This document shows, one piece after another, positions 22,967-31,647 of a stretch of 64,000 nucleotides of DNA. The notes under the pieces were generated by a model. The model was not told where the DNA came from. It did not search any database and saw nothing but the letters and a program-made list of their open reading frames with translations. The position numbers were made by a program, and so were the translations under genes. Position 1 is the first letter of the stretch. Each line of letters opens with the position of its first letter. Source of the DNA: Motiliproteus sp036961355 (GTDB lineage: Bacteria > Pseudomonadota > Gammaproteobacteria > Pseudomonadales > Balneatricaceae); assembly GCA_036961355.1 (NCBI GenBank), contig JBALVL010000013.1, positions 1 through 64,000 on the forward strand, given 5' to 3'.

Positions 22967-23416
22967 ATGAAGCGCATCAACGGTAAGAGCTTCGATTTTG
23001 ATCTAAGCGGGCTGGCGATCCACGCCAACAAGATGACCCTGGATATCACTGACAACACAGCGGTGTCCAAGACCAAAGGCGTGCCCGATGGCTACACCGA
23101 TGGCGATGTTGAAGCCGCCGGCGAGATCGAGGTCGACCGCAGCAATATGAAGTTGATTACCGAAGCGGCAAGAAAAGCGGGCAGTTTCCGAGGGCTGGAG
23201 CTGTTCGATATCACCAGCTTTGCCCAGGCCGGTGACGACGAGCTGAAGGTGGAAGCGTTCGGCTGCAAGCTGATGGTCTCCAGCGCGCTCGATGTTGATC
23301 CGAACAGCGCCGACAAATCGGTCTTCAAACTGCCCTATGTGATCACCAGCCCTGACTTTGTACGGATCGATGGTGTGCCCTACCTGGCACCGGAAGAGAT
23401 CGCGGGGCTGAGCTAA
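22967..23416 (+). CDS. Tail tube protein (DUF2597)
   Basis: The 149-residue product is a DUF2597 tail-tube protein: INGKSFDFDLSGLAIHANKMTLDITDN at the start and a C-terminal EAFGCKLMVSSALDVDPNS ... YVITSPDFVRIDGVPYL segment. It follows the sheath gene, with a AAAAGGA site before ATG at 22967, the usual order of sheath then tube. Confidence 0.88.
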   Translation: MKRINGKSFDFDLSGLAIHANKMTLDITDNTAVSKTKGVPDGYTDGDVEAAGEIEVDRSNMKLITEAARKAGSFRGLELFDITSFAQAGDDELKVEAFGCKLMVSSALDVDPNSADKSVFKLPYVITSPDFVRIDGVPYLAPEEIAGLS

Positions 23417-23454
23417 GGCTTAGCAGTTTGATAGCGGATTAAGAGGATCGATCG

Positions 23455-23949
23455 ATGAAAGCTTTTTATGGTTTGACCGAACCCACTCACGCGGTCGATA
23501 TCGCCACTCAGGTGTGTGATCTGCTGGGACATGGCAAGAACAACCGAGCGGTGCATCTATTGCTGGAAACCGCAGCACAAGAGACCCACCTGGGACAGTA
23601 CCGCGATGGTACCGATTATCGTGCCGGGTTCGGGTTGTGCCAAGTAGATGAGATCGGTTTTGTCGATGTAGTTCAGCGCACCCGTTCAAAAAATAAGGCG
23701 TTGCTGAAAGAACAGTTCGATATCGATCTGGACCTGGTGGCGCATCGTGAACTGGAGCACTCACCACTGCTATCGATGGTGATTTGTCGGCTGCACTACA
23801 AGCTTAAGCCGGAGGTGGTGCCGGTCGATCTGGCAGACCGTGCCGCCTACTGGAAGAAACACTACAACACGGTGGCGGGTAAGGGTGAACCGGTGGAATT
23901 CATCGACAACGCCCAGCACTACATCGCGCCACTGTTGGGGAGTTACTGA
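23455..23949 (+). CDS. Endolysin (lysozyme-like peptidoglycan hydrolase)
   Basis: The 164-residue product has the lytic-transglycosylase-like motif LLLETAAQETHLGQYRDGTDYRAGFGLCQVDE, in which the Glu of AAQETHLG is the likely catalytic residue. No signal peptide is seen, so it needs the holin encoded next. The gene lies inside the structural operon, between tube and holin, with a start region identical to that of the sheath gene. Confidence 0.78.
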   Translation: MKAFYGLTEPTHAVDIATQVCDLLGHGKNNRAVHLLLETAAQETHLGQYRDGTDYRAGFGLCQVDEIGFVDVVQRTRSKNKALLKEQFDIDLDLVAHRELEHSPLLSMVICRLHYKLKPEVVPVDLADRAAYWKKHYNTVAGKGEPVEFIDNAQHYIAPLLGSY

Positions 23950-23951
23950 GC

Positions 23952-24479
23952 ATGGATTGGTCAAGAATTACAGGGGTGATCGCTAAGGCTGCCCCGCTAC
24001 TCGGTACCGCCCTGGGTGGCCCAGCAGGGGCCGCTGTAGGTGCCATGGTTGCGCAGTCGCTGGGGGTTGAAGCCACACCAGAGGCGATCGAGCAACACCT
24101 GGCGCAGAACCCGGAAGCTTTGGTGGAGTTAAAAACACTCGAGCATGACGAACGTAAACACCTGAGAGACCTGGCGTTTAAGCGGGCGCAGCTGGATGTC
24201 GAGAGTGATCGTATGGCATTGACAGATGTGCAGAATGCCCGTGACCAGCATAAAGATCACTGGATGCCTGCAGCGCTGACTGCTGCGCTGTTCGTCGCTT
24301 TCTCTGCGCTGGCTACGGCTTTGTTCTTTGCAGCCATCCCAGAAGGCAATCGGGATTTGGTGGTGTACCTAGCGGGTCAACTGACCGGCGCGACGATGAC
24401 TGCGATCGCTTACTGGCTCGGCTCAAGCCGTGGCAGCAAAGAGAAGGAAAAAGCCAAGCCGGTGGCCGGTTATGGCTGA
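23952..24479 (+). CDS. Holin (3TM / GTA-holin type)
   Basis: The 175-residue product has a glycine/alanine-rich hydrophobic N-terminus (about 7-36), a charged helical middle with DERKHLRDLAFKRAQLDVESDR, and two clear transmembrane segments (about 102-125 and 132-152). This is the layout of the 3TM holin family. It directly follows the endolysin (2-bp gap) and overlaps the next gene by 8 bases. Confidence 0.75.
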   Translation: MDWSRITGVIAKAAPLLGTALGGPAGAAVGAMVAQSLGVEATPEAIEQHLAQNPEALVELKTLEHDERKHLRDLAFKRAQLDVESDRMALTDVQNARDQHKDHWMPAALTAALFVAFSALATALFFAAIPEGNRDLVVYLAGQLTGATMTAIAYWLGSSRGSKEKEKAKPVAGYG

Positions 24480-24717
24480 ACCCAGCGCACTGGTCAAACT
24501 GGCCCCGGTGCTGATGACGCTGCTGCTGTTTGTGCTGTCGCTGATTATTGCTTGGCAAGCGTTCCTGTTCAGACGAATCAACACAAACAGCCGACAGATG
24601 GCGCTGTTAGAACTGAAAGTGGCTGAGCGCTATGCGACCAAAGACGACGTTTTAAGCGGCTTTAAACGGCTAGAGGACCGGCTCGACAACCTGTTCCAAG
24701 AGCTTCGTAATCACTGA
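24472..24717 (+). CDS. Small membrane protein, spanin- or Rz-like candidate
   Basis: The 81-residue product has one N-terminal transmembrane segment (about 7-30) and a C-terminal helical tail (DDVLSGFKRLEDRLDNLFQELRNH) that could coil. ATG at 24472 overlaps the holin 3' end. Position after holin fits an inner-membrane spanin, but no outer-membrane lipoprotein partner is visible, so it could also be a membrane-anchored structural protein. Confidence 0.6.
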   Translation: MAEPSALVKLAPVLMTLLLFVLSLIIAWQAFLFRRINTNSRQMALLELKVAERYATKDDVLSGFKRLEDRLDNLFQELRNH

Positions 24718-24755
24718 CTTTTTAATACCAAGCAACACAACATGGGGTGACACAA

Positions 24756-25025
24756 ATGGCTGTTAAAGCTGGCAAGAAAATGACGATTCAGGCGGGTGAG
24801 CAGGATCTGAAATTTACGGTGACGGTGGATGACTATCACGGCTACCAGAACGCCTTTCAACCGGATAACAAGGTAGCGCCGAGCCGCAACTTCCTGACCC
24901 GCACGGTCGACGCTGATGACAAAGAGGCGCTAGAGGCTCTGCTGGATCAAGGCTATGCCGCCGAGCTGGCAACAACAGTGGCGGGCAACTTCAAGCCAGC
25001 GCTGGAGATCAAGATAAAAAACTGA
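24756..25025 (+). CDS. Tail assembly chaperone, short form
   Basis: The 89-residue product has the small beta/alpha fold of tail chaperones: KFTVTVDDYHGYQNAFQP, then LTRTVDADDKEALEALLDQG and FKPALEIKIKN at the end. ATG at 24756 is preceded by GGGG; a GTG at 24747 is an alternative. It ends with the slippery A AAA AAC just before its stop codon, so ribosomes either stop here or make the longer product. It lies directly before the tape measure gene, as in P2 (E, then T). Confidence 0.85.
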   Translation: MAVKAGKKMTIQAGEQDLKFTVTVDDYHGYQNAFQPDNKVAPSRNFLTRTVDADDKEALEALLDQGYAAELATTVAGNFKPALEIKIKN

Positions 25026-25210
25026 ATGCCGGGGTTGCCCGGCTGAAGGATGACCCACTGGGGCAGATGCTGGCGCTGACGCGTAAGCACTTCCCCGGTC
25101 GGGAGTTAGACGACCAGGCGCTGATAGAAGCCACTTGGTTGGAGCAGGATCAGTGGCAAAAGATGGCGGTGGCGGTGGCTAACGGCATCGTCAAAGCGTT
25201 CAAGGGGTAG
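24756..25210 (+). CDS. Tail assembly chaperone, -1 frameshift long form
   Basis: A -1 shift at A AAA AAC (25016-25022) continues in the minus-one frame from CTG at 25022 to TAG at 25208-25210, adding 62 residues for about 151 in all. The extension has a RLKDDPLGQMLALTRKHFPG stretch and an IEATWLEQDQW...MAVAVANGIVKAF ending, typical of tail chaperone C-terminal parts. The stop is 2 bases before the tape measure start. P2 E/E', lambda G/GT and most long-tailed phages use the same trick. The extension has no start of its own. Confidence 0.88.
25016..25043 (+). promoter_or_regulatory. Programmed -1 frameshift signal
   Basis: The heptamer A AAA AAC (25016-25022) is in the correct phase. After a 5-base spacer comes a stem-loop, GCCGGG (25028-25033) with CCCGGC (25038-25043) and a 4-base GTTG loop. 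Heptamer, spacer length and stem together are the classic pattern. Confidence 0.9.
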
Positions 25211-25212
25211 CC

Positions 25213-27033
25213 ATGCAATCGCTGGAGAAACTGTTTTTCGCGGTCGGTCTGAAAGATCAGGTTAGTAGCCCGATCGGTAAGATCGACAAGGCGATCGGCG
25301 GCATGAAACGCAACGCGGTCGAGGGGTTTACCAAGATCGCGGGCGGCAGTGCCGGGCTGTATGCCACAGGCATGGCGTTGGAGTCGATACTGGGGCCAGC
25401 GAAGGCGATGGACCGGGCGATCGGCGAGGTCAAAAGCCTGGGTGTGGCCGACAAAGAGATCAAGGCGCTGACCGAAACGGCGCTGCAGTTCTCTATCAAA
25501 TACGGTGAATCTGCCACCGACTTTGTCCGCTCCTCTTACGATATTCAATCGGCGATCGCCGGACTTAACAACGGCGAACTGGCAAAGTTTACCGAGGCCA
25601 GCAACCTGTTGGCTAAGGCGACTAAAGCCGATGCCGGCACCATCACCAGCTACATGGGCACCATGTACGGGATCTTCTCGGCGCAGGCTAATGCGATCGG
25701 CAAGGACAATTGGGTGCAGCAGCTGACCGGGCAGACGGCCACGGCGGTGCAGATGTTTAAGACCGACGGCCAGAACATGAGCGCGGCTTTTACCAGCCTA
25801 GGCGCTGACGGGCAGGCTGCTGGTATTCAGCTATCCGAGCAGATGGCGGTACTGGGTACGCTGCAAGCGACCATGAGTGGCAGTGAAGCCGGCACCAAGT
25901 ATCGCGCCTTCCTGACTGGGGTCGGAAACGCCCAGGACAAGCTGGGGTTGAGCTTTACCGATAGCCACGGCCGGATGCTGCCGATGGTGCAGATCCTCAA
26001 ACAGTTACAAGGCCAGTTTGGTGACACCCTGGATGTGGCGGAATCGGACGCGTTGAAAAAGGCGTTCGGCTCAGATCAGGCGGTGGGGATGATCAAGCTA
26101 CTGATGAAAGACACCGGTGGCCTGGCCAACAACATCAATGCGCTGGGCAAAGTCACCGGCATGGAGAAAGCCCAGCTGATGGCCAAGTCGATGGCCGACC
26201 CGTTCGAACAGATGGGTGCGGCGGTGACTGCGGTCAAGATCGGTCTGGGGCAGGTGCTGTTACCCGCCATCACCCCGGTGATTCAGGCGATGACCGAGGG
26301 CGGCGCGACAGTGACTCGCTGGACGCACTTATTCCCTAACCTAACCAAGGTGGTCGGCTTCGCCGCGCTGGGCATTATGGGCGTGGTGGCGGCTTTCTCG
26401 ATGTTCGCGATCGTCGGCGGCATGGCGCAGCTGGCAGCGGTGGGGATGACACCGGCGGTCTGGTTATTATCGGCAAGCTGGGGCTTCTTCAAAACAGCGC
26501 TGCTATGGAGCAAGGGCGCACTGCTGGCCACGCACATGCAGATGGTGCTGATGGGGCCGACGATGGCCGCGATGAAACTGGGCATGTTTAGTGCTGCCGG
26601 TTCGGTCTGGTCGTTTACGGCCGCGCTGCTGGCCAATCCGATGACCTGGGTGGTGATCGGTGTGGTGGCACTGATCGCGGCGGTGGCCGGGTTGATCATC
26701 TACTGGGATGAACTCAAAGCGGCGTTTATGGATTCGTCCTGGGGCAAGGGGCTGATGAATATCGTGTCATCGATGGTCGGCTGGTTCACAAGTCTGGGCG
26801 GTGTCTTTGACTGGGTGATGGATAAGCTGGAGGTGATTCCCGGTATCGAGTTCGACCGAACCGAGGTGCCGGCACTGGAATCGGGCCGGACGCTCAACGT
26901 GCCCAGCGGTGGCTTACAACAGCAGCTGGGCGGCGGTGGCAGCAGTACCAACTACGGCGATGTGCATATCAGCGGCGGCAGCGCGATGGGCCCGGCCGAG
27001 CTGGAAGAGTGGCAAGCCATGGAGGGCGCGTAG
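25213..27033 (+). CDS. T: Tape measure protein
   Basis: The 606-residue product is a short P2-type tape measure. It has an N-terminal helical part with the phage tail tape-measure core (YGESATDFVRSSYDIQSAIAGL, about 95-116, and LGTLQATMSGSEAGTKYRAFL), then several hydrophobic segments (about 375-510) that could insert in the host membrane, then a Gly-rich tail. The length sets tail length. It follows the frameshifted chaperone after 2 bp. Confidence 0.92.
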   Translation: MQSLEKLFFAVGLKDQVSSPIGKIDKAIGGMKRNAVEGFTKIAGGSAGLYATGMALESILGPAKAMDRAIGEVKSLGVADKEIKALTETALQFSIKYGESATDFVRSSYDIQSAIAGLNNGELAKFTEASNLLAKATKADAGTITSYMGTMYGIFSAQANAIGKDNWVQQLTGQTATAVQMFKTDGQNMSAAFTSLGADGQAAGIQLSEQMAVLGTLQATMSGSEAGTKYRAFLTGVGNAQDKLGLSFTDSHGRMLPMVQILKQLQGQFGDTLDVAESDALKKAFGSDQAVGMIKLLMKDTGGLANNINALGKVTGMEKAQLMAKSMADPFEQMGAAVTAVKIGLGQVLLPAITPVIQAMTEGGATVTRWTHLFPNLTKVVGFAALGIMGVVAAFSMFAIVGGMAQLAAVGMTPAVWLLSASWGFFKTALLWSKGALLATHMQMVLMGPTMAAMKLGMFSAAGSVWSFTAALLANPMTWVVIGVVALIAAVAGLIIYWDELKAAFMDSSWGKGLMNIVSSMVGWFTSLGGVFDWVMDKLEVIPGIEFDRTEVPALESGRTLNVPSGGLQQQLGGGGSSTNYGDVHISGGSAMGPAELEEWQAMEGA

Positions 27034-27414
27034 ATGGATGCCATTTTTGGTACCCCAGCCGGTGCAAAGTACATCGATCTGCTGATCGAGGGTGATGATC
27101 TGTCACTGGATCAGGCCGGGTTACCGGTGCTGGTGTTCGACCGTGACAGCATCGCCCAGGACATCAAACACGCGATCCGCGAGAGCGGCCATCTGATCGA
27201 GATGGTGGCCGAGCGCTCTGATGAGAAGCGGCGTCTGCTGCTGCAGAAGATCCGCATGGTGGTGGAGGAAGACCGCCGCATCGTTCCCGGCACGGTGGAG
27301 ATCACCCTGCTGACTCCGAATTTTACCGGCAGCGCCGGTGACTGGGCGCTGGTGGCTGATACCCGCGAGTTTGGCCCAGTAGATATCGACCTATCGCAAC
27401 TGGTGAGTGTATGA
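27034..27414 (+). CDS. Baseplate wedge-like protein (DUF2590 type)
   Basis: The 126-residue product resembles the DUF2590 proteins that replace P2 gpW/gp25 in K139-like phages: YIDLLIEGDDLSLDQAGLPVLV, RDSIAQDIKHAIRESGHLIEM and a C-terminal VEITLLTPNFTG. Its start follows the tape measure stop without a gap and its end overlaps J by 4 bases (ATGA), placing it in the wedge position. Confidence 0.65.
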   Translation: MDAIFGTPAGAKYIDLLIEGDDLSLDQAGLPVLVFDRDSIAQDIKHAIRESGHLIEMVAERSDEKRRLLLQKIRMVVEEDRRIVPGTVEITLLTPNFTGSAGDWALVADTREFGPVDIDLSQLVSV

Positions 27415-28631
27415 CCCCCGACAAGACAAGCAGTCTGAATTTTGACAATCTAAACGCCCAGGAGGCGGAGTTTAAAAAGGCGCTGGACGATGCCGGGATA
27501 CCCACCACCAGCGAGGCACTGAAGGCGGAGTTCCAAAGCCTGGCAGATGATGAAGGCGTGCCGTTCTCGAACGATTCGACCTTCTCGCCATTCTGGCGTT
27601 TGCTCAAGTCTGTAGCAGCCACACCTGTGCTGTGGCTGCTGGCGTACCTAGTGCGCTACCTCATGCCGCAGATGTTCGTAAAAACGGCCACCGGTGCGTT
27701 TCTGGAGCTGCTGGCATGGGCGTTTGATATCACCCGCAAACCAGCGGCCAAGCTGACCGGTACTTTGACCTTTACCCGCGCTTCGAGCAGCGGTGTGCTG
27801 TTGGTGCCTGTCGGTATCTGGGTGCGAACGGTAGCGATCAACGGTACTAGCTACCGGGTGCAGGTACTGAGTGATACCAGTTTTGTCGAAGGCGAGACCG
27901 AGCTGCAGGTGACGGTTGAGGCCGAGCTGGCTGGATCCGGTTTTAACCTGGCCGGCGGCTACTTCACCATCCTTGAAGTGCCGATCGATGGGGTGACCAG
28001 CGTCACCAACGCCAGCGATTGGATCACCACGCCGGGCGCGGATGCAGAAAGTGACGACGCGCTGCGGCTGAGGGTGCGCAACCAGTTCAGTGCCGTTAAC
28101 CAATACCACACCGATGCGGTTTACCGGGCGATGATCGCCGAGCAGATCGGCATCGATGCCAACCGAATCTACTTTGACCACTCAGCCCCACGAGGCCCCG
28201 GTTCTGCCGATGCGCTGGTGTTGTTTGATACCGGGGTGCCGTCGCAGGCCTTTCTCGATGCTACCAACAGTCATATTACCGACAACGGCAACCATGGCCA
28301 CGGCGATGACCTGCAGGTGATCGCGATGCCGGACCAGGACGAAGACCCGAGTGCGACGCTGATCTATCCCAACACCCTGACCAGCGAAGCCGAGACTGCG
28401 CTGCAGGCAGATGTGGAGCAGTTTATCCGAGCGGCGTTCCGTGAGAACTCAGATTACAGTCCGACCCTGACCTGGCCGTTCAGCCGCTTCAGCTTTTCCA
28501 AACTGGTGCAGCAGCTGCACGCGCAGTTCCCGGATCTGCGCTCGGTCAGTTTTGAGCAGGGTGACATCATCACCACCCAGGCGGTGGCACGGCTCAACAG
28601 CCTGACCCTGAACTGGACGGCAGAGGCTTAA
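27411..28631 (+). CDS. J: Baseplate assembly protein J (gp47 family)
   Basis: The 406-residue product is a gpJ/gp47 wedge protein: a hydrophobic LLAYLVRYLMPQMFVKTATGAFLE stretch (about 78-102), then FTRASSSGVLLVPVGIWVRT, then GADAESDDALRLRVRNQF, the signature of the family. It starts inside the end of the previous gene. The order J-I-fibre is the usual P2 order. Confidence 0.92.
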   Translation: MTPDKTSSLNFDNLNAQEAEFKKALDDAGIPTTSEALKAEFQSLADDEGVPFSNDSTFSPFWRLLKSVAATPVLWLLAYLVRYLMPQMFVKTATGAFLELLAWAFDITRKPAAKLTGTLTFTRASSSGVLLVPVGIWVRTVAINGTSYRVQVLSDTSFVEGETELQVTVEAELAGSGFNLAGGYFTILEVPIDGVTSVTNASDWITTPGADAESDDALRLRVRNQFSAVNQYHTDAVYRAMIAEQIGIDANRIYFDHSAPRGPGSADALVLFDTGVPSQAFLDATNSHITDNGNHGHGDDLQVIAMPDQDEDPSATLIYPNTLTSEAETALQADVEQFIRAAFRENSDYSPTLTWPFSRFSFSKLVQQLHAQFPDLRSVSFEQGDIITTQAVARLNSLTLNWTAEA

Positions 28632-28635
28632 TCTG

Positions 28636-29181
28636 ATGGCTGATGAACAACCAACTAGACCAGCGCTGGCGCTGAGTTTCTGGCAGTCACTGGGCGGCAT
28701 GGAGGCGCTGCGGCTTACCGCCGAGCGCTGGTGGGACAAAGTGCAGGGCTGGCTCGAATGGCCGGGGCAACAGCTCGATGCCGATGTCGCGCCGCTGGTG
28801 ATCCTCAACCTGTTGGCGTGGGAACGAGACATCGAACGCTTTGCCGGCGAACCCGAGTGGCTGTATCGCAAACGGGTTAAATACGCCTTCATTAACAGCA
28901 AAGACGCGGGCAGTGTGGCCGGCTTTGTGCGGATCCTGCAGCGGCTGGGTGTGGGCTATGTCGAGATCGACGAACGCCGCCCCGATCGAGACTGGGACGT
29001 GATTGTGTTGCATCTGACCGACAGCCAGATGAACGATAACCCGGCGCTGCTGGCGATTATCCTACAGATGTACGGTCGCACCTGCAGGCGCTACGAGTTT
29101 GAGGTTGTATCGGCGCTCAGTATCGGCGCGGCCGCCCCTGAATTTAACAACGCCTGGGAATACGACCAGGCGGTGCTGTAA
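28636..29181 (+). CDS. I: Tail protein I (baseplate)
   Basis: The 181-residue product belongs to the phage tail protein I family: LLAWERDIERFAGEPEWLYRKRVKYAF in the first half and IILQMYGRTCRRYEF in the second. It lies 4 bp after J and before the fibre gene, linking wedge to fibre. Confidence 0.88.
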   Translation: MADEQPTRPALALSFWQSLGGMEALRLTAERWWDKVQGWLEWPGQQLDADVAPLVILNLLAWERDIERFAGEPEWLYRKRVKYAFINSKDAGSVAGFVRILQRLGVGYVEIDERRPDRDWDVIVLHLTDSQMNDNPALLAIILQMYGRTCRRYEFEVVSALSIGAAAPEFNNAWEYDQAVL

Positions 29182-29214
29182 CCGTTTCTGGGTTTAAAGG
29201 AATAGGAATCGACC

Positions 29215-30681
29215 ATGACCGCTTTTACCAACGCAGGGCGCAATTTGATCGCCCAGAAGCAGGGCGCAGGACAACCGCTGGCGCTGGATCGCTTTGTACT
29301 GGCCAATATCGCAGGGCTTGATCACTCAGCTGCAGTGGATCAGAACGAGGTGCTGCCGCAACCGGGCGATATCGTCTGGCAGGGTGCTGTCAGTGCGTCG
29401 GGTTACGTCAACCCCGATCAGGTTGTGTATAGCCTGCTGCTGGGTTCCACCCTTGGCGACTTTAGCTTTAACTGGGTCGGTTTGCTGGCTGACGATGACA
29501 CGTTGGTGGCAGTCAGCTATGTGCCCACACAGCTGAAGACGGCCACCAGTGGTACCGCTACGGGCAACAACCTGACCCGCAATTTCCTGCTGGCGTTCAC
29601 CGATGCCCAGGACACCACCAATATCACGGTGCAGGCCGGGACCTGGCAGATCGATTTTAATGCCCGGCTAGATGGTATTGATGACCGCGAACGGTTGGCC
29701 AACCTGGAGCTGTACGGCCGGCAACGTTTTTTTAACGACGGCCTGCTGGTGGAGGAAAGCGCCGGTAGCTATTCAATCAAAGCCGGATCCGGTTTTGTCG
29801 GCGGGCTGCGGGTCGAACTGGCCAACGATCTGGCGCTGGCCGATCCGGGCGTACTGCCCAAGGATGTATGGCTGGATGTGGCGCTGACCGGTGACCTGAC
29901 GGGTAAAGCGATCAGCATCACCGCAGTGATCAGCAGCAGCGCCCAGGTCGATACCACCGACGGGGTCAATATCAACCACTACCTGGAGAAGATAGGCACC
30001 ATCGAGGCCAACGGAACCGTGACGGATCTGCGTAGCCAGATCGACGTGGCTGCGGCGCTGGTGGATGAACTGCTGGCTAAAGCGAGTCAGGCAAGTCAGT
30101 CCGAGGTTGATACGGGCACCAATGACACCAAGTTTGTAACGCCCAAGACACTGGAAAATCGATTGCAATCGGTGGGCTTTGAATCGGGGACCGTGTTGGT
30201 TTTCCCGCAGGCGGCAGCACCGACCGGCTGGACGAAGTCGATCGCCCATAACAACAAGGCGCTGCGGATCGTCAGTGGTAACGGTGGCGGCGCTGGCGGT
30301 TCGGTCGACTTCACCGCGGCATTCAAGAACCAGTCGGTTGCTGGGTCGGTGGCGAACACGGCGGCGGGCGGTTCGGTGACTGTTAACAACCACACTCTTA
30401 CAGAGTCTCAAATCCCCTCACATAAACACATCACTGGCATGCAGGCGGACTCAGCAAAACAATATTATGGACTTTCTAGTGTCAACCCATCCTTGAACGA
30501 GCTTATGTTTAATGGTGAGGAAGGGTCGGAGCGCTTACCGTATACCTCATCAACTGGCGGCGGCGGCAGCCACAACCACTCGGCCAGTTTCAGCGGTAAC
30601 GCACACGGCCACACCTTCAACGGCACCGCTATCAACATGGCGGTGAAATACGTTGATTCGATCATCGCAGTGAAGGATTAA
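29215..30681 (+). CDS. H: Tail fibre protein (collar-type)
   Basis: The 488-residue product begins with a phage tail-collar fibre domain (FTNAGRNLIAQKQGAGQPLALDRFVLANI; then GDFSFNWVGLLADDDTLVAV). The middle has a repeat-poor shaft (about 165-290) and the C-terminal domain has a tail-collar-like fold with EGSFVLVF-type PTGWTKS, and metal-binding style His clusters (SQIPSHKH and SHNHSASFSGNAHGHTF, about 400-465). The tip binds the host receptor. Shorter than P2 H (669), so host range probably differs. Confidence 0.85.
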   Translation: MTAFTNAGRNLIAQKQGAGQPLALDRFVLANIAGLDHSAAVDQNEVLPQPGDIVWQGAVSASGYVNPDQVVYSLLLGSTLGDFSFNWVGLLADDDTLVAVSYVPTQLKTATSGTATGNNLTRNFLLAFTDAQDTTNITVQAGTWQIDFNARLDGIDDRERLANLELYGRQRFFNDGLLVEESAGSYSIKAGSGFVGGLRVELANDLALADPGVLPKDVWLDVALTGDLTGKAISITAVISSSAQVDTTDGVNINHYLEKIGTIEANGTVTDLRSQIDVAAALVDELLAKASQASQSEVDTGTNDTKFVTPKTLENRLQSVGFESGTVLVFPQAAAPTGWTKSIAHNNKALRIVSGNGGGAGGSVDFTAAFKNQSVAGSVANTAAGGSVTVNNHTLTESQIPSHKHITGMQADSAKQYYGLSSVNPSLNELMFNGEEGSERLPYTSSTGGGGSHNHSASFSGNAHGHTFNGTAINMAVKYVDSIIAVKD

Positions 30682-30685
30682 CTCC

Positions 30686-30991
30686 ATGTTTAACAAAAAG
30701 AACGATCGAAAATTCTGCCCGCTGCTTAAAAAGGCCTGTGTCGGTAATGAATGCATGTTTGCCACCCAGTTGCGGGGTCAGGACCCGACTAGCGGCGAGG
30801 AGATCGATGAAGAGGCTTGCGCCGTTGCGGTGCTCCCGATGCTACTGATCGAAAGCACCAAGGCGCAGCATCAAACCGGCGCGGCGGTCGAGTCGTTCCG
30901 CAACGAGACAGTACGGACTCACCAGGATCTGGTGCTGGCTGCGATCAACGGCCAGATGGGCTTGGCTCCGACTCTGATCAACCACGGCTAG
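30686..30991 (+). CDS. Small Cys-containing phage protein
   Basis: The 101-residue product has four or five Cys in its first 47 residues (FCPLLKKACVGNECMF and EEACAV) that could bind zinc or iron, then a helical half. It starts 4 bp after the fibre stop and is followed by the fibre assembly gene; I believe similar small proteins sit at this place in K139-like phages but the role is unknown. Confidence 0.6.
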   Translation: MFNKKNDRKFCPLLKKACVGNECMFATQLRGQDPTSGEEIDEEACAVAVLPMLLIESTKAQHQTGAAVESFRNETVRTHQDLVLAAINGQMGLAPTLINHG

Positions 30992-30999
30992 GGGGCATC

Positions 31000-31641
31000 A
31001 TGGACAGAATCAGTATCATCAATGGCGCTGCAGGTGATGACGCAGTGATTAAAAACGATCGGGTGTTTCACTTTCCACTGGATAAGCTGCTGTCCGATCC
31101 GGCGATCTGGGCGGTGCAGTGGTACGGCGACCAGGGCGAAATTGAGTACAGCGATAAAGCCCCAAAGCCGATCGGTAGCCTGAACGAATTCGTCAAAGTA
31201 TTGGCCGAGTTTGACCGACTGGCCGATGCCGAAGATAACCCACCACCGCCACCAGAGCCGACGGTGGACGAGGCTAAAAAAGCCAAGTTGGCCCTGATCA
31301 ACGCGGCGGCCGATAACGAAATGATGTCGATGCTGGCGACCTATCCGCCGACTGAGGTGACCAGTTGGGACAAACAGGAACAGGAAGCGAGAGCCTATCT
31401 GGCTGACAACACCGCTACCACGCCGCTACTAGCTGCGATCGCTGCTGCCAGGGGGCTGCCGTTGGCGACCTTGGCAGAGCGGGTGGTGGTGAAGGCCGAC
31501 CTGTTTGCCGTTCAGTCGGGAGCGATCTTCGGCCAGCGCCAGGCGCTGGAGGATGACCTGAACGTGATCGACGACACCAACGGCAATCTGGCCGATGTGG
31601 ACGCGGTCACTTGGCTGCTGGCCGATTCAGTTACCGAGTAA
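31000..31641 (+). CDS. Tail fibre assembly-like protein (DUF4376)
   Basis: The 213-residue product has an N-terminal segment, a Pro-rich linker (NPPPPPEPTVDEAKKAK, about 85-101) and a C-terminal DUF4376-type domain (TSWDKQEQEARAYLAD ... LAAIAAARGLPLATLAERVV). Such proteins follow fibre genes and help fold or attach the fibre. ATG at 31000 has an AGGGGG site; longer frames overlap the previous gene and are shadows. Confidence 0.7.
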   Translation: MDRISIINGAAGDDAVIKNDRVFHFPLDKLLSDPAIWAVQWYGDQGEIEYSDKAPKPIGSLNEFVKVLAEFDRLADAEDNPPPPPEPTVDEAKKAKLALINAAADNEMMSMLATYPPTEVTSWDKQEQEARAYLADNTATTPLLAAIAAARGLPLATLAERVVVKADLFAVQSGAIFGQRQALEDDLNVIDDTNGNLADVDAVTWLLADSVTE

Positions 31642-31647
31642 TCGACC

